A stretch of DNA of 10,278 nucleotides, taken from assembly GCA_002350445.1 (NCBI GenBank), contig DEEV01000089.1:5523-15800 (forward strand). The letters are read 5' to 3'. The DNA is from Treponema sp. UBA2869 (lineage in GTDB: Bacteria; Spirochaetota; Spirochaetia; Treponematales; Treponemataceae). Below the pieces are notes generated by a model, which saw nothing but the letters and a program-made list of their open reading frames with translations, made no database searches and had not been told where the DNA came from. Every line of letters starts with the position of its first letter. Position 1 is the stretch's first letter. The position numbers were made by a program, and so were the translations under genes. This document shows positions 1-6,326 of this stretch, in pieces.

Positions 1-77
1 TGGCGGAATTGGTAGACGCGCTTGGTTCAGGTCCAAGTGAAAGCAATTTCATAGGAGTTCAAGTCTCCTTTCGGGTA
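1..77 (+). tRNA. tRNA-Leu (anticodon CAG), 5' end cut by window edge
   Basis: This is a class II tRNA that reads CUG leucine codons. The window opens at canonical tRNA base 8, so the 5' acceptor strand (seven bases, predicted ACCCGAA) lies just outside. Visible parts: D stem GCG/CGC (3-5 with 17-19) around a GG-containing D loop; anticodon stem CTTGG/CCAAG (21-25, 33-37) with loop TTCAGGT, anticodon CAG at 28-30; a long variable arm TGAAA/TTTCA near 38-51, typical of Leu/Ser/Tyr; T arm AGGAG/CTCCT (53-57, 65-69) with loop TTCAAGT; 3' acceptor strand TTCGGGT (70-76) and discriminator A77, as expected for leucine. CCA is not encoded (TTC follows). Bases 27-77 are also antisense coding sequence for the end of the pseudouridine synthase on the other strand. 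Confidence 0.95.
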
Positions 78-857
78 TTCAAAAATAATTTTTGTTGCAG
101 AAAATTTCATAGGATTTTCTGCATTTTTTTTGTCTGAATCTGTTTTTTGTATTTCATTTTGATTTTGGTTTGCAAAATCTGTTTTCTTTTTAGCTTCCCA
201 ATTGTAAAGAAGATCATTTTCTACAGGAAGTCCTGCCCAGGCAAGATGGCACCTTACCTGATGCTTAAATCCGTTTGTAATCCGGCATTCTACTATGCAG
301 CCTTCCTTCTCAACGCTTTTTATTGTAATTTCGCTCGTGTACAGTTTCTGTTTTCCAATTTTCTTAAGCTGTTCTTTGCCACATTCTTCTGTAACCGGTC
401 GAACTTCCTTTTTTCCCGGTCCAAAATGCCTGAAATAAGAACTTACTGTAATTTTTGCGCCGGGTTTAAGCTGATTTTCGGTACAAAAAAAATCATTGAG
501 AGCTGGTGGAAAACTTCCAAGCAATTCTGCATTTTTAGGATTAAAATGGCATTTTGCGGTGTAAAATTTTTGTATTCGTTCGTTTTTTTGTTCCTGCTCA
601 AGAAAATCATAACATTCCTGATTTGCCGCTATTATTAAAAGTCCCTGAGTTGCAGTATCAAGTCTGTGCAAAAGCCCGCCTTCAATTTTCTTCCTGCCTT
701 CGACGTTTTTTAGTTCAGGAAAAAGGCTTGCAGCCTGTTCAGTTGCGTTTGGTTCAAGGCTGTTTTCAAGCGGCGCAGAAGCTAGACCTGCGGGCTTGTT
801 TATAATTAAAAACGGCTTATTTTTTGAAGGTTCTTTTAGGATTTCTATCTGATTCAT
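27..857 (-). CDS. Divergent RluA-family pseudouridine synthase
   Basis: A 276-residue member of the RluA family, which converts uridine to pseudouridine in rRNA or tRNA in the cytoplasm; the target base cannot be read from the sequence. There is no S4 domain. Residues 16-24 (FLIINKPAG) match the family's opening strand. The catalytic motif is HRLDTATQG at 64-72 with catalytic Asp67; the usual TSG is TQG. The second motif, usually TGR.HQIR.H, is NGFKHQVRCH (195-204), so its Arg is Phe, and the usual GD..Y appears as ND..Y (214-218). A hydrophilic insert of about 30 residues (219-248) precedes the last family strands (KFSATKIIFEYP, 251-262). It is last in the operon, and its ATG overlaps the preceding gene by 4 bp (ATGA). 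There is no strong ribosome site, so translation probably relies on coupling. The last 16 codons and the stop are antisense to tRNA-Leu. Probably an active paralogue with a different substrate from the RluD-type neighbour. Confidence 0.88.
   Translation of the reverse strand: MNQIEILKEPSKNKPFLIINKPAGLASAPLENSLEPNATEQAASLFPELKNVEGRKKIEGGLLHRLDTATQGLLIIAANQECYDFLEQEQKNERIQKFYTAKCHFNPKNAELLGSFPPALNDFFCTENQLKPGAKITVSSYFRHFGPGKKEVRPVTEECGKEQLKKIGKQKLYTSEITIKSVEKEGCIVECRITNGFKHQVRCHLAWAGLPVENDLLYNWEAKKKTDFANQNQNEIQKTDSDKKNAENPMKFSATKIIFEYPKGDLNSYEIAFTWT
97..131 (+). terminator. Rho-independent terminator of tRNA-Leu
   Basis: An inverted repeat GCAGAAAAT (97-105) / ATTTTCTGC (114-122) with the 8-base loop TTCATAGG is followed by A and then nine T (123-131). 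It begins 20 bases after the tRNA and is the obvious transcription stop for it. Read on the minus strand the same hairpin has no U-tract, so it should not stop the minus-strand operon. The whole element lies inside the minus-strand pseudouridine synthase gene, where the hairpin encodes residues around Ala246-Ala254. Confidence 0.85.
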
Positions 858-1813
858 TTCTTTGGGAACCTTTTTTTTAGTTTATTTACTGTCTTTAAAA
901 AGCGTTCAGGTGTTTTTGTTCTGAACGTTGTAAAATCATTTTTGCCAGGAAGTTTTACTTTAAGCTGTACTGAATGGAGCATCAGTGTTGCATCCGGAAA
1001 AACAGAATCTTTTTTATTGTAAATTGAATCACCTAAAATCGGGCATCCGATGTATTTCATATGAACCCTTATCTGGTGTGTTCTTCCTGTTTTTATACGG
1101 ACTCGAAAAAGCGAATAGTTTCCGTAACTTGCAATGCAGTGGTAAATGGTTCTCGCAAATTTTCCTTCTTCTGTGTCTTCTACAGCCTTAAATCTGTGAC
1201 GGTTTTTTGGATCGCGGATTATCTGAGTGCGAATTTCTCCGGTTTTCTGTTTCGGAACGCCGTTTGTAATCAGTATGTATTCCTTTTGCAGTGTCCGGCT
1301 TTTAAATTGAGCCTGCAGCCATTCTTCTGAATCACGATTTTTTGCGGTAATTATAATTCCCGAAGTTTCTTTATCAAGACGATGAACTATTCCCGGACGT
1401 CTGTTCTTTAAGATTTCTTCTTTTCCCGCTTCTTTTAATTCCTTAAAACCTTCGCGTCCCCAGTGGTATAAAAGCGCGTTTACAAGTGTGCCCGTCCAGT
1501 TTCCGCAGGCTGGATGCGTTACCATTCCCTGCGCTTTATTTACAACGGTAACATTTTCATCTTCGTAAATAATATCAAGAGGAATATCTTCCGGCATTAT
1601 GTCATCAGGAATATTGTCTTCCCACTGAATGTCAATCTGGTCGTTTGCTTTAACTTTTTGAGAAAGCTTTGACGCTTTTCCGTTTACAAGAATTTCGGTA
1701 ACGCCGCTTTTAAGCTTTGAACGGTTCATTCCGTTTGGAAGCGATGCAATATATTTATCAAGTCTGATAGCTTCTGGAAAATCCTTAGGAACTTTTGCAC
1801 TAAAAAACGGCAT
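854..1813 (-). CDS. rluD: RluD-type 23S rRNA pseudouridine synthase
   Basis: A 319-residue RluA/RluD-family enzyme, the usual length for RluD, which in E. coli modifies U1911, U1915 and U1917 in helix 69 of 23S rRNA. An N-terminal S4 RNA-binding domain covers about residues 16-62 (RLDKYIASL, then ILVNGK). The catalytic domain carries RPGIVHRLDKETSG (139-152) with catalytic Asp147, KEY (177-179), and TGRTHQIRVH (242-251) followed by GCPILGDSIY (256-265), all canonical. The ATG start shares one base with the stop of the preceding gene (TAATG), and AAGGAG lies 8 bases upstream (1822-1827). The 3' end overlaps the second pseudouridine synthase by 4 bp. The S4 domain and intact motifs favour RluD over RluA or TruC, but RluC- and RluD-type specificity cannot be separated for certain by eye. 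Confidence 0.92.
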   Translation of the reverse strand: MPFFSAKVPKDFPEAIRLDKYIASLPNGMNRSKLKSGVTEILVNGKASKLSQKVKANDQIDIQWEDNIPDDIMPEDIPLDIIYEDENVTVVNKAQGMVTHPACGNWTGTLVNALLYHWGREGFKELKEAGKEEILKNRRPGIVHRLDKETSGIIITAKNRDSEEWLQAQFKSRTLQKEYILITNGVPKQKTGEIRTQIIRDPKNRHRFKAVEDTEEGKFARTIYHCIASYGNYSLFRVRIKTGRTHQIRVHMKYIGCPILGDSIYNKKDSVFPDATLMLHSVQLKVKLPGKNDFTTFRTKTPERFLKTVNKLKKRFPKK

Positions 1814-2352
1814 TACTGCTGCTCCTTCTTTTCTTCCTCAGAATTATCTTTTTGAGTTTCGTTAGATTCCTGAATATTTTCTGTGTCTTTAGCTGAATCA
1901 TTATTGGTTTGCGGTTCAACAGGAAGAACCTTGAACTGAGGGTCAATAAATGCTTCATCAGAAACTTTTTTTTCTTTATTGCGTTTTGAAACCTGAACTA
2001 TATAGTCTATCAGCCCTATTCCCATGCAGATTCCAAGCGAAGTTAGTAAAAGTCCTATCTGCTCTTCGGTACTGTAAGAAGAAGTATCAAAAATATTTGG
2101 AGAATATGCTCCGTCAAAATCGTGCTGTGCCCATCTTATTGTTGAATATGTGAGCATGGTGTCTATTGTAACAAAAGGCATTGCACCCAACGTGATTATT
2201 GTAAAACGACGTAAATCTTTTAGTCCCTGCGGAAATTCGTTTTCGTGGTAAGGTTCGGGCGTATGATCTGCACTTTCGTCTGCAAAAGCAGGCGTAAGCG
2301 TGCCCAAAAGCGAAATAAGGACTATCAGTGATATAAGTCTTTTATGTTTCAT
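1813..2352 (-). CDS. Unknown exported membrane protein with acidic tail
   Basis: I do not recognise this 179-residue protein. It begins with a clear signal peptide (basic MKHKR, hydrophobic core 6-18, likely cleavage after AFA at 22-24). Two further hydrophobic stretches, about 50-69 and 98-120, could be membrane helices. From about 123 to the end it is hydrophilic and very rich in E, K, N, Q and D, with no predicted fold. It has no cysteine in a lipobox position. The gene abuts yggS directly (TAAATG, no gap) and overlaps rluD by one base; only a weak AGG precedes the ATG, so it is probably translated by coupling. Its place between yggS and rluD suggests a lineage-specific envelope protein carried in a housekeeping operon. 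Function unknown. Confidence 0.8.
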   Translation of the reverse strand: MKHKRLISLIVLISLLGTLTPAFADESADHTPEPYHENEFPQGLKDLRRFTIITLGAMPFVTIDTMLTYSTIRWAQHDFDGAYSPNIFDTSSYSTEEQIGLLLTSLGICMGIGLIDYIVQVSKRNKEKKVSDEAFIDPQFKVLPVEPQTNNDSAKDTENIQESNETQKDNSEEEKKEQQ

Positions 2353-3060
2353 TTATGCCTGGTAATTCCTTGCGCCGAAAATTGCCGTTCCTATGCGGAC
2401 CATTGTAGAGCCTTCTGCAATTGCTGTTTCAAAATCATTGGACATTCCCATCGAAAGTTCTGAAAGTTCAAATTCCGGGAATTTCTGCTGCATTTTTGCC
2501 TGAAGATTTTTTAGCATTGAAAAAGATTTTTTTATAAGGCTTTGTTCCTGCGTAAACGGGGCCATTGTCATAAAACCTTTTGGGTTTATGTGCGGGAAAT
2601 TTCCATTTTTAATCATTTCAAGAATCTGTTCTATATCTTCTTCTTTTTCAAAGCCTGATTTAGATTCTTCGCCGGTATGAAATTCAAATAAAATGTCAAT
2701 TTTCTTATTAATTTTTGCACACTGTTTTTCAATTTCTTCTACAAGTGCAAGTCTGTCTACAGACTGAATGCATTCCGAAATTTTTACTGCATTTTTTACT
2801 TTATTCGACTGCAGTTGACCAATAATATGAAGTACAATATCCGGATATTTTTCTTTTAATTGCGTAAATTTCTGAACGGCTTCCTGAACACGGTTTTCTC
2901 CAAAAAGCAGTTGTCCGTTTTTAATGGCTTCTTCAATTTCTTCTACCGGATGAAACTTACTTACAGCAACAAGTTTTACAGAATTTTCATTGCGTCCTGC
3001 TGTTTTTTCTGCTTTATTTATCTGTGATTTAATTTTTTGTAGGTTTTCTGCGATATTCAT
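2353..3060 (-). CDS. YggS/PLPBP-type pyridoxal phosphate homeostasis protein
   Basis: This 235-residue cytoplasmic protein belongs to the YggS/ProSC (PLPBP) family, a single-domain alanine-racemase-like barrel that binds pyridoxal 5'-phosphate and buffers the cell's B6 vitamer pool; no enzymatic activity is established for the family. The PLP-binding lysine is Lys35 in VAVSK (31-35), followed by FGENRVQE (53-60). HIIGQLQSNK (78-87) and the C-terminal phosphate-binding segment LSMGMSNDFETAI (202-214) with VRIGTAIFG (221-229) are canonical, and the length is normal. The ATG overlaps the ksgA stop by 4 bp (ATGA), and GAGG inside the end of ksgA lies 7 bases upstream. It follows ksgA and precedes the unknown exported protein. 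Confidence 0.95.
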   Translation of the reverse strand: MNIAENLQKIKSQINKAEKTAGRNENSVKLVAVSKFHPVEEIEEAIKNGQLLFGENRVQEAVQKFTQLKEKYPDIVLHIIGQLQSNKVKNAVKISECIQSVDRLALVEEIEKQCAKINKKIDILFEFHTGEESKSGFEKEEDIEQILEMIKNGNFPHINPKGFMTMAPFTQEQSLIKKSFSMLKNLQAKMQQKFPEFELSELSMGMSNDFETAIAEGSTMVRIGTAIFGARNYQA

Positions 3061-3923
3061 TTTTTTGCCTCAAAAATAACATCAGAAAGCTTAAGCATAT
3101 CATTAATCGAAAGAACTTCTGCTCTTTTCATAGGATCAATTCCGCTTTGCTGCAGAATTTCAACTGCAAGCGCGTTGTTTTTAAGATATACACTCAGATT
3201 ATTTCTTACAGTTTTTCTTCTGGAAGAAAACAAAGCCCGTTCAACACTTAAAAATGTTTTTATATCTTTACATTCCGGAAAGTTCTCTTTTCTGGTCATT
3301 ATAACGGCTCTGGAATCAACATTTGGCTTAGGCCAGAAATTTCCTCCCGAAAGATCCATAACCGGCTTTATGTCGTAAGCCCACTGGCACAAAACCGAAA
3401 AAGATGAATAATCCTGACTTCCGGCTTTTGCGCACATTCTTTGGGCAACTTCTTTTTGAACCGTAAATACACATTTTTCAAAGCGAACGTTGTTTTCAAT
3501 TGTATCTGCAATTATTGTTGCTGCAATGTTGTATGGAAGATTTCCAAAAAGTCTGTCAGGGATTTTTCCCTCGACTTCAAATTGTTTTTTCCAGGTTTTA
3601 AGCACATCGCCTTCTGCAATACGGAATTTATTATTTTTTGAATATGAATCAAAATACTGCTTTATAAGGCTAATAAACCCCTTGTCAATTTCGAAGCATG
3701 TAAGATTTGAACCTCTTTCAAGAATTTCACTGGTCATAGAGCCAAGCCCAGGTCCAATTTCCCATACTGTGGAATTTTCATTTATATCGAGAGCGTCTAT
3801 AAGTTTTTTTCTGGCATCACCGTTTACAAGAAAATTCTGACCGAATTTTTTTTGCATGGAAAATCCGTTAATTTCAAGAACCTGCTTAAGTTCTGCCGGT
3901 GAATTATAATCTGGATGATTCAA
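3057..3923 (-). CDS. rsmA: 16S rRNA (adenine-N6,N6)-dimethyltransferase RsmA/KsgA
   Basis: RsmA (KsgA) dimethylates A1518 and A1519 (E. coli numbering) in helix 45 of 16S rRNA using S-adenosylmethionine, a late step of small-subunit assembly. From the start chosen here (TTG at 3923, 288 residues, close to the family norm) the motifs are FGQNFL (27-32), SAM-binding EIGPGLG (55-61), the catalytic NLPYNI (128-133) and FSSRRKTVRNNL near the C-terminus. A longer frame opens with a TTG at 3962, but that would run 38 bp back into comEC. The TTG at 3923 lies one base after the comEC stop and has GGAG exactly 8 bases upstream, and it gives the common N-terminus (NHPDYNSPAELKQVL). No ATG is available nearby. 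The TTG start may keep expression modest. The stop overlaps yggS by 4 bp. Confidence 0.95.
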   Translation of the reverse strand: MNHPDYNSPAELKQVLEINGFSMQKKFGQNFLVNGDARKKLIDALDINENSTVWEIGPGLGSMTSEILERGSNLTCFEIDKGFISLIKQYFDSYSKNNKFRIAEGDVLKTWKKQFEVEGKIPDRLFGNLPYNIAATIIADTIENNVRFEKCVFTVQKEVAQRMCAKAGSQDYSSFSVLCQWAYDIKPVMDLSGGNFWPKPNVDSRAVIMTRKENFPECKDIKTFLSVERALFSSRRKTVRNNLSVYLKNNALAVEILQQSGIDPMKRAEVLSINDMLKLSDVIFEAKK

Positions 3924-3924
3924 A

Positions 3925-5178
3925 TTAAATGCTCCAAACTGGCGCTTTTGCAAACAAAGCAACCAAAAAGTTTATGATATTATACTCTTTATTCAATAAA
4001 AATCCACTAGCACCGGCTGCGGACGGAAATATAAGGCTAAAAAGAATTAAAATAAGCCCGGAATAAATAAAAACTGTTATAAAAGGCGAAACAACGCTTG
4101 TAGCAACAATGCCAATTGGACTAAAGCTTCCAAAAATTTTTAAGCTTACAGGCAGCGTAAAAATTTGAGCTGATGTAGAACTTGCAAGTGATCGGCTTAA
4201 AAAATATGGAATGATTTTTGAATAAAGTCTGCAGAAAAAATCAGAACACATAAGAATGCCGCCTAAAGCTGCATAAGATAAAATAAAGCCTGCGTTGTAA
4301 ATGTCTGACGGACGTAAAGCACATTGAAATAAAAATGAAAAACATAATACAAGAATTAAATCAGGCTCTTCGCTGCCTGCAATGGCTGCTGCAATCGAAA
4401 TCATAGAACAGATAAATGCCCTTAAAAGAGACGGTGAAAAACCTGCAAACCATACAAAAAATATTAGAGTCGAAATTCTTATTGCAAACATAACTTTCCG
4501 CCGTTTTAATCTGCTGCCAATAAAAACGGCAATCGCAGAAAACATAGAAAGATGCATTCCCGAAAGTGCCAGAATGTGAGAAAGACCTGCAGTTTTAAAA
4601 CTATCCGAAAGGCTTACGTCTGTAAATTCCTTTGATCCGGATAAAAGCGCTGTAAGAAGCCCGCCTGCTTTGCCCCAGGTGTACATAAGCCGCTTAAATT
4701 TTAATCTTGAGACAGCCCGTAAAAATGCCGCTTTTCCAGATATTTTTGTTTTATTCCAGCTTTGAAACGTGCATTTTTCTGTATAAAAAATACCTTTTTT
4801 AAATGTTCCGTAAAACGTACATTCTGCGCCTGTTTCGTACAAATAGTTGCCTTTTTCCTTTGCGTGCGAAAAAAGCCTGCCTGGAATGTAAGACTCCGCC
4901 ATGTCGGACGGGATGCACAGTTTGATTATTCCTTCTGAACTGCCGGAAAAACCTTTTTTGTCCTTAACGCGTGAAGTTTTAAAATTGCATAAATACATGT
5001 TTTTTTGTGGATTTTTTGCAGGTGACGAAACAATTTTTCCGTGTATCGCACAAATCTGGCTTTCATTAAAGAGACTGTGCATGCAGTTCTTTTCGGGAAT
5101 TTTAAAAATGCCTGAATAAAATACAAAAATGCAAATTAATGTCGAAACAAAAAAAGGTTTTGAAAGATATTTTACCAT
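3925..5178 (-). CDS. ComEC/Rec2-type DNA uptake channel, competence domain only
   Basis: A polytopic inner-membrane protein of 417 residues related to ComEC/Rec2, the channel that carries single-stranded DNA into the cytoplasm during natural transformation. A first membrane helix (about 8-25) is followed by a soluble, mostly extracytoplasmic region to about 145 with several cysteines, resembling the N-terminal ComEC region. The competence domain follows: the signature from Asp192 through TAGLSHILALSGMHLSMF (196-213), then FSPSLLRAF (247-255), QIFTLPVSLKIFGSFSP (338-354), and about eight hydrophobic helices. Full-length ComEC usually exceeds 700 residues and ends in a metallo-beta-lactamase-like domain; that domain is absent and ksgA follows at once, so the short form looks native rather than broken. 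The ATG overlaps the HEAT-like gene by 7 bp with only a weak GAG upstream. Family assignment is firm; actual competence of the organism is not shown. Confidence 0.9.
   Translation of the reverse strand: MVKYLSKPFFVSTLICIFVFYSGIFKIPEKNCMHSLFNESQICAIHGKIVSSPAKNPQKNMYLCNFKTSRVKDKKGFSGSSEGIIKLCIPSDMAESYIPGRLFSHAKEKGNYLYETGAECTFYGTFKKGIFYTEKCTFQSWNKTKISGKAAFLRAVSRLKFKRLMYTWGKAGGLLTALLSGSKEFTDVSLSDSFKTAGLSHILALSGMHLSMFSAIAVFIGSRLKRRKVMFAIRISTLIFFVWFAGFSPSLLRAFICSMISIAAAIAGSEEPDLILVLCFSFLFQCALRPSDIYNAGFILSYAALGGILMCSDFFCRLYSKIIPYFLSRSLASSTSAQIFTLPVSLKIFGSFSPIGIVATSVVSPFITVFIYSGLILILFSLIFPSAAGASGFLLNKEYNIINFLVALFAKAPVWSI
3932..3935 (-). promoter_or_regulatory. Ribosome binding site that fixes the ksgA start
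   Basis: GGAG (CTCC on the + strand) sits 8 bases before the TTG at 3921-3923 and inside the last codons of comEC. The upstream TTG at 3960-3962 has no purine-rich site at a suitable distance, so this element supports the shorter protein and coupling to comEC termination. Confidence 0.75.
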
Positions 5179-6326
5179 TTAAGCTCTGCCAGTGCCTCTC
5201 GTGCAGCTGACAGAACAGATTCCGGATAGCTTAAGTAAGTTACAGCCAGAAGGGAATCGAATGCCGAATTATTACCGATGGCACCTAAAGTTTTAATAAT
5301 GGAACGGACAAGTTCGGTCGGTGTAGAACGTCCCTTGCTTGTCTGTCCGTTAAATTCTTCGAGGAATACTGTCAACGGTGTAACCGAGCCAACCGGCGAA
5401 ACATTTTTCAGATAATCAATAATCTGTATAAGATTAGCTTCTGGAAGAAGTCCGCCGATATATTGTTTTTTTGCAAACTGAAAATAAGAAAGCGCAGTAT
5501 CCGATGCTCTAGTCCAGTTGCTGTCGCTTAAAACTTTCATTGAATGCAAAAGAATTTCATTCAGTTCTGGCTGCAGAGTTGAAACATCCTCTACAGTTAA
5601 TATAGCCTGAGATATTGTGTTTTCGGCAATTTCACACATAAAATTTGCAGGAATTTGTGAATTTTTTTCTGCAATTTTGAAAATTTGTATAATCTGCTTA
5701 GGATTTTTGTTATGAATTATGGCAATTGATTCGTCAATTGCGTCTGTCATAAGCTCTGTTATGGCTGGTTCAAAAGAATCATTTAGCTGAGGATAAAGAT
5801 TGCTGTTGTATATGTTAAAAAGAATTATAAACGATTTTTTATTTCCGATTTTTGAAATTGCGGCAAGTGCTGTTTTAAGTATGTCGCCGTCGGTTTCCGC
5901 AAGGTTATTTTCGTAAATGTAATTGTTTAAAAATTCTGTAAAGCCGGAATCTTTAAGATTTTTGCCAAGTTCTTCGGCTTTTGCAAGAAGCGCAATCTGA
6001 ACGGCGTTACTTGAACTGAATCCTGTAAAGAGATTTTCAAATGTTTTGGAATCAGAAAAATCTTCCGGCAGAGAAAAAACTGCTTCTACAACAAGTTCGT
6101 TCAAATCTGTATCGTTTTCAAAAAATTCCCTGTTTTCCAGAGAAAAATCAATTGCCTTATATGCAAGCCAGGTTTTGTCTTCGTTTTCGGCTTGTTTTAC
6201 AGCAAGAGTTTTTTCAGCGATGTTTCCCTTTAAGAATTTTACGCGGAGATTTTCGTTAGCAGACTGGCAAAAAGCATTAAGAGTAAAAACACAAATGGCA
6301 GCTGCCAGAATTATCTTTTTTATCAT
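5172..6326 (-). CDS. Exported HEAT-like helical-repeat protein
   Basis: A 384-residue protein with an N-terminal signal sequence (basic MIKK, hydrophobic core 5-17, probable cleavage near 20-23). Cys20 is preceded by NAF, which is not a good lipobox, so a secreted periplasmic protein is favoured over a lipoprotein. The mature part is almost wholly helical and resembles an alpha-solenoid: the clearest HEAT-like units are 148-173 (ALAAISKIGNKKSFIILF) and 337-384 (IIKTLGAIGNNSAFDSLL, then AREALAEL), with the typical GN turn between paired helices. Such scaffolds bind proteins; no catalytic motif is visible. The start overlaps the PilZ gene by 4 bp (ATGA), and AGAGGA lies 6 bases upstream, a strong ribosome site. 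The precise function is unknown; the HEAT call rests on pattern only. Confidence 0.75.
   Translation of the reverse strand: MIKKIILAAAICVFTLNAFCQSANENLRVKFLKGNIAEKTLAVKQAENEDKTWLAYKAIDFSLENREFFENDTDLNELVVEAVFSLPEDFSDSKTFENLFTGFSSSNAVQIALLAKAEELGKNLKDSGFTEFLNNYIYENNLAETDGDILKTALAAISKIGNKKSFIILFNIYNSNLYPQLNDSFEPAITELMTDAIDESIAIIHNKNPKQIIQIFKIAEKNSQIPANFMCEIAENTISQAILTVEDVSTLQPELNEILLHSMKVLSDSNWTRASDTALSYFQFAKKQYIGGLLPEANLIQIIDYLKNVSPVGSVTPLTVFLEEFNGQTSKGRSTPTELVRSIIKTLGAIGNNSAFDSLLAVTYLSYPESVLSAAREALAELKW

Noticed and set aside
97..122. The tRNA terminator acting as a bidirectional terminator for the minus-strand operon
   Set aside because: On the minus strand the hairpin is followed by AACAAAAATT rather than a T-run, and it lies within the coding sequence.
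147..638. Long + strand open frame (163 codons) opposite the pseudouridine synthase
   Set aside because: Composition is the F/C/K-rich pattern expected of an antisense shadow; no ribosome site, no recognisable motif, and the minus frame has clear family motifs.
3490..3840. 116-codon + strand frame opposite ksgA
   Set aside because: Shadow of a well-identified gene; no start signals and no family resemblance.
5172..6326. HEAT-like protein as a lipoprotein (Cys20)
   Set aside because: The residues before the cysteine (NAF) do not fit a lipobox, even a relaxed spirochaetal one; a standard signal peptide is more likely.
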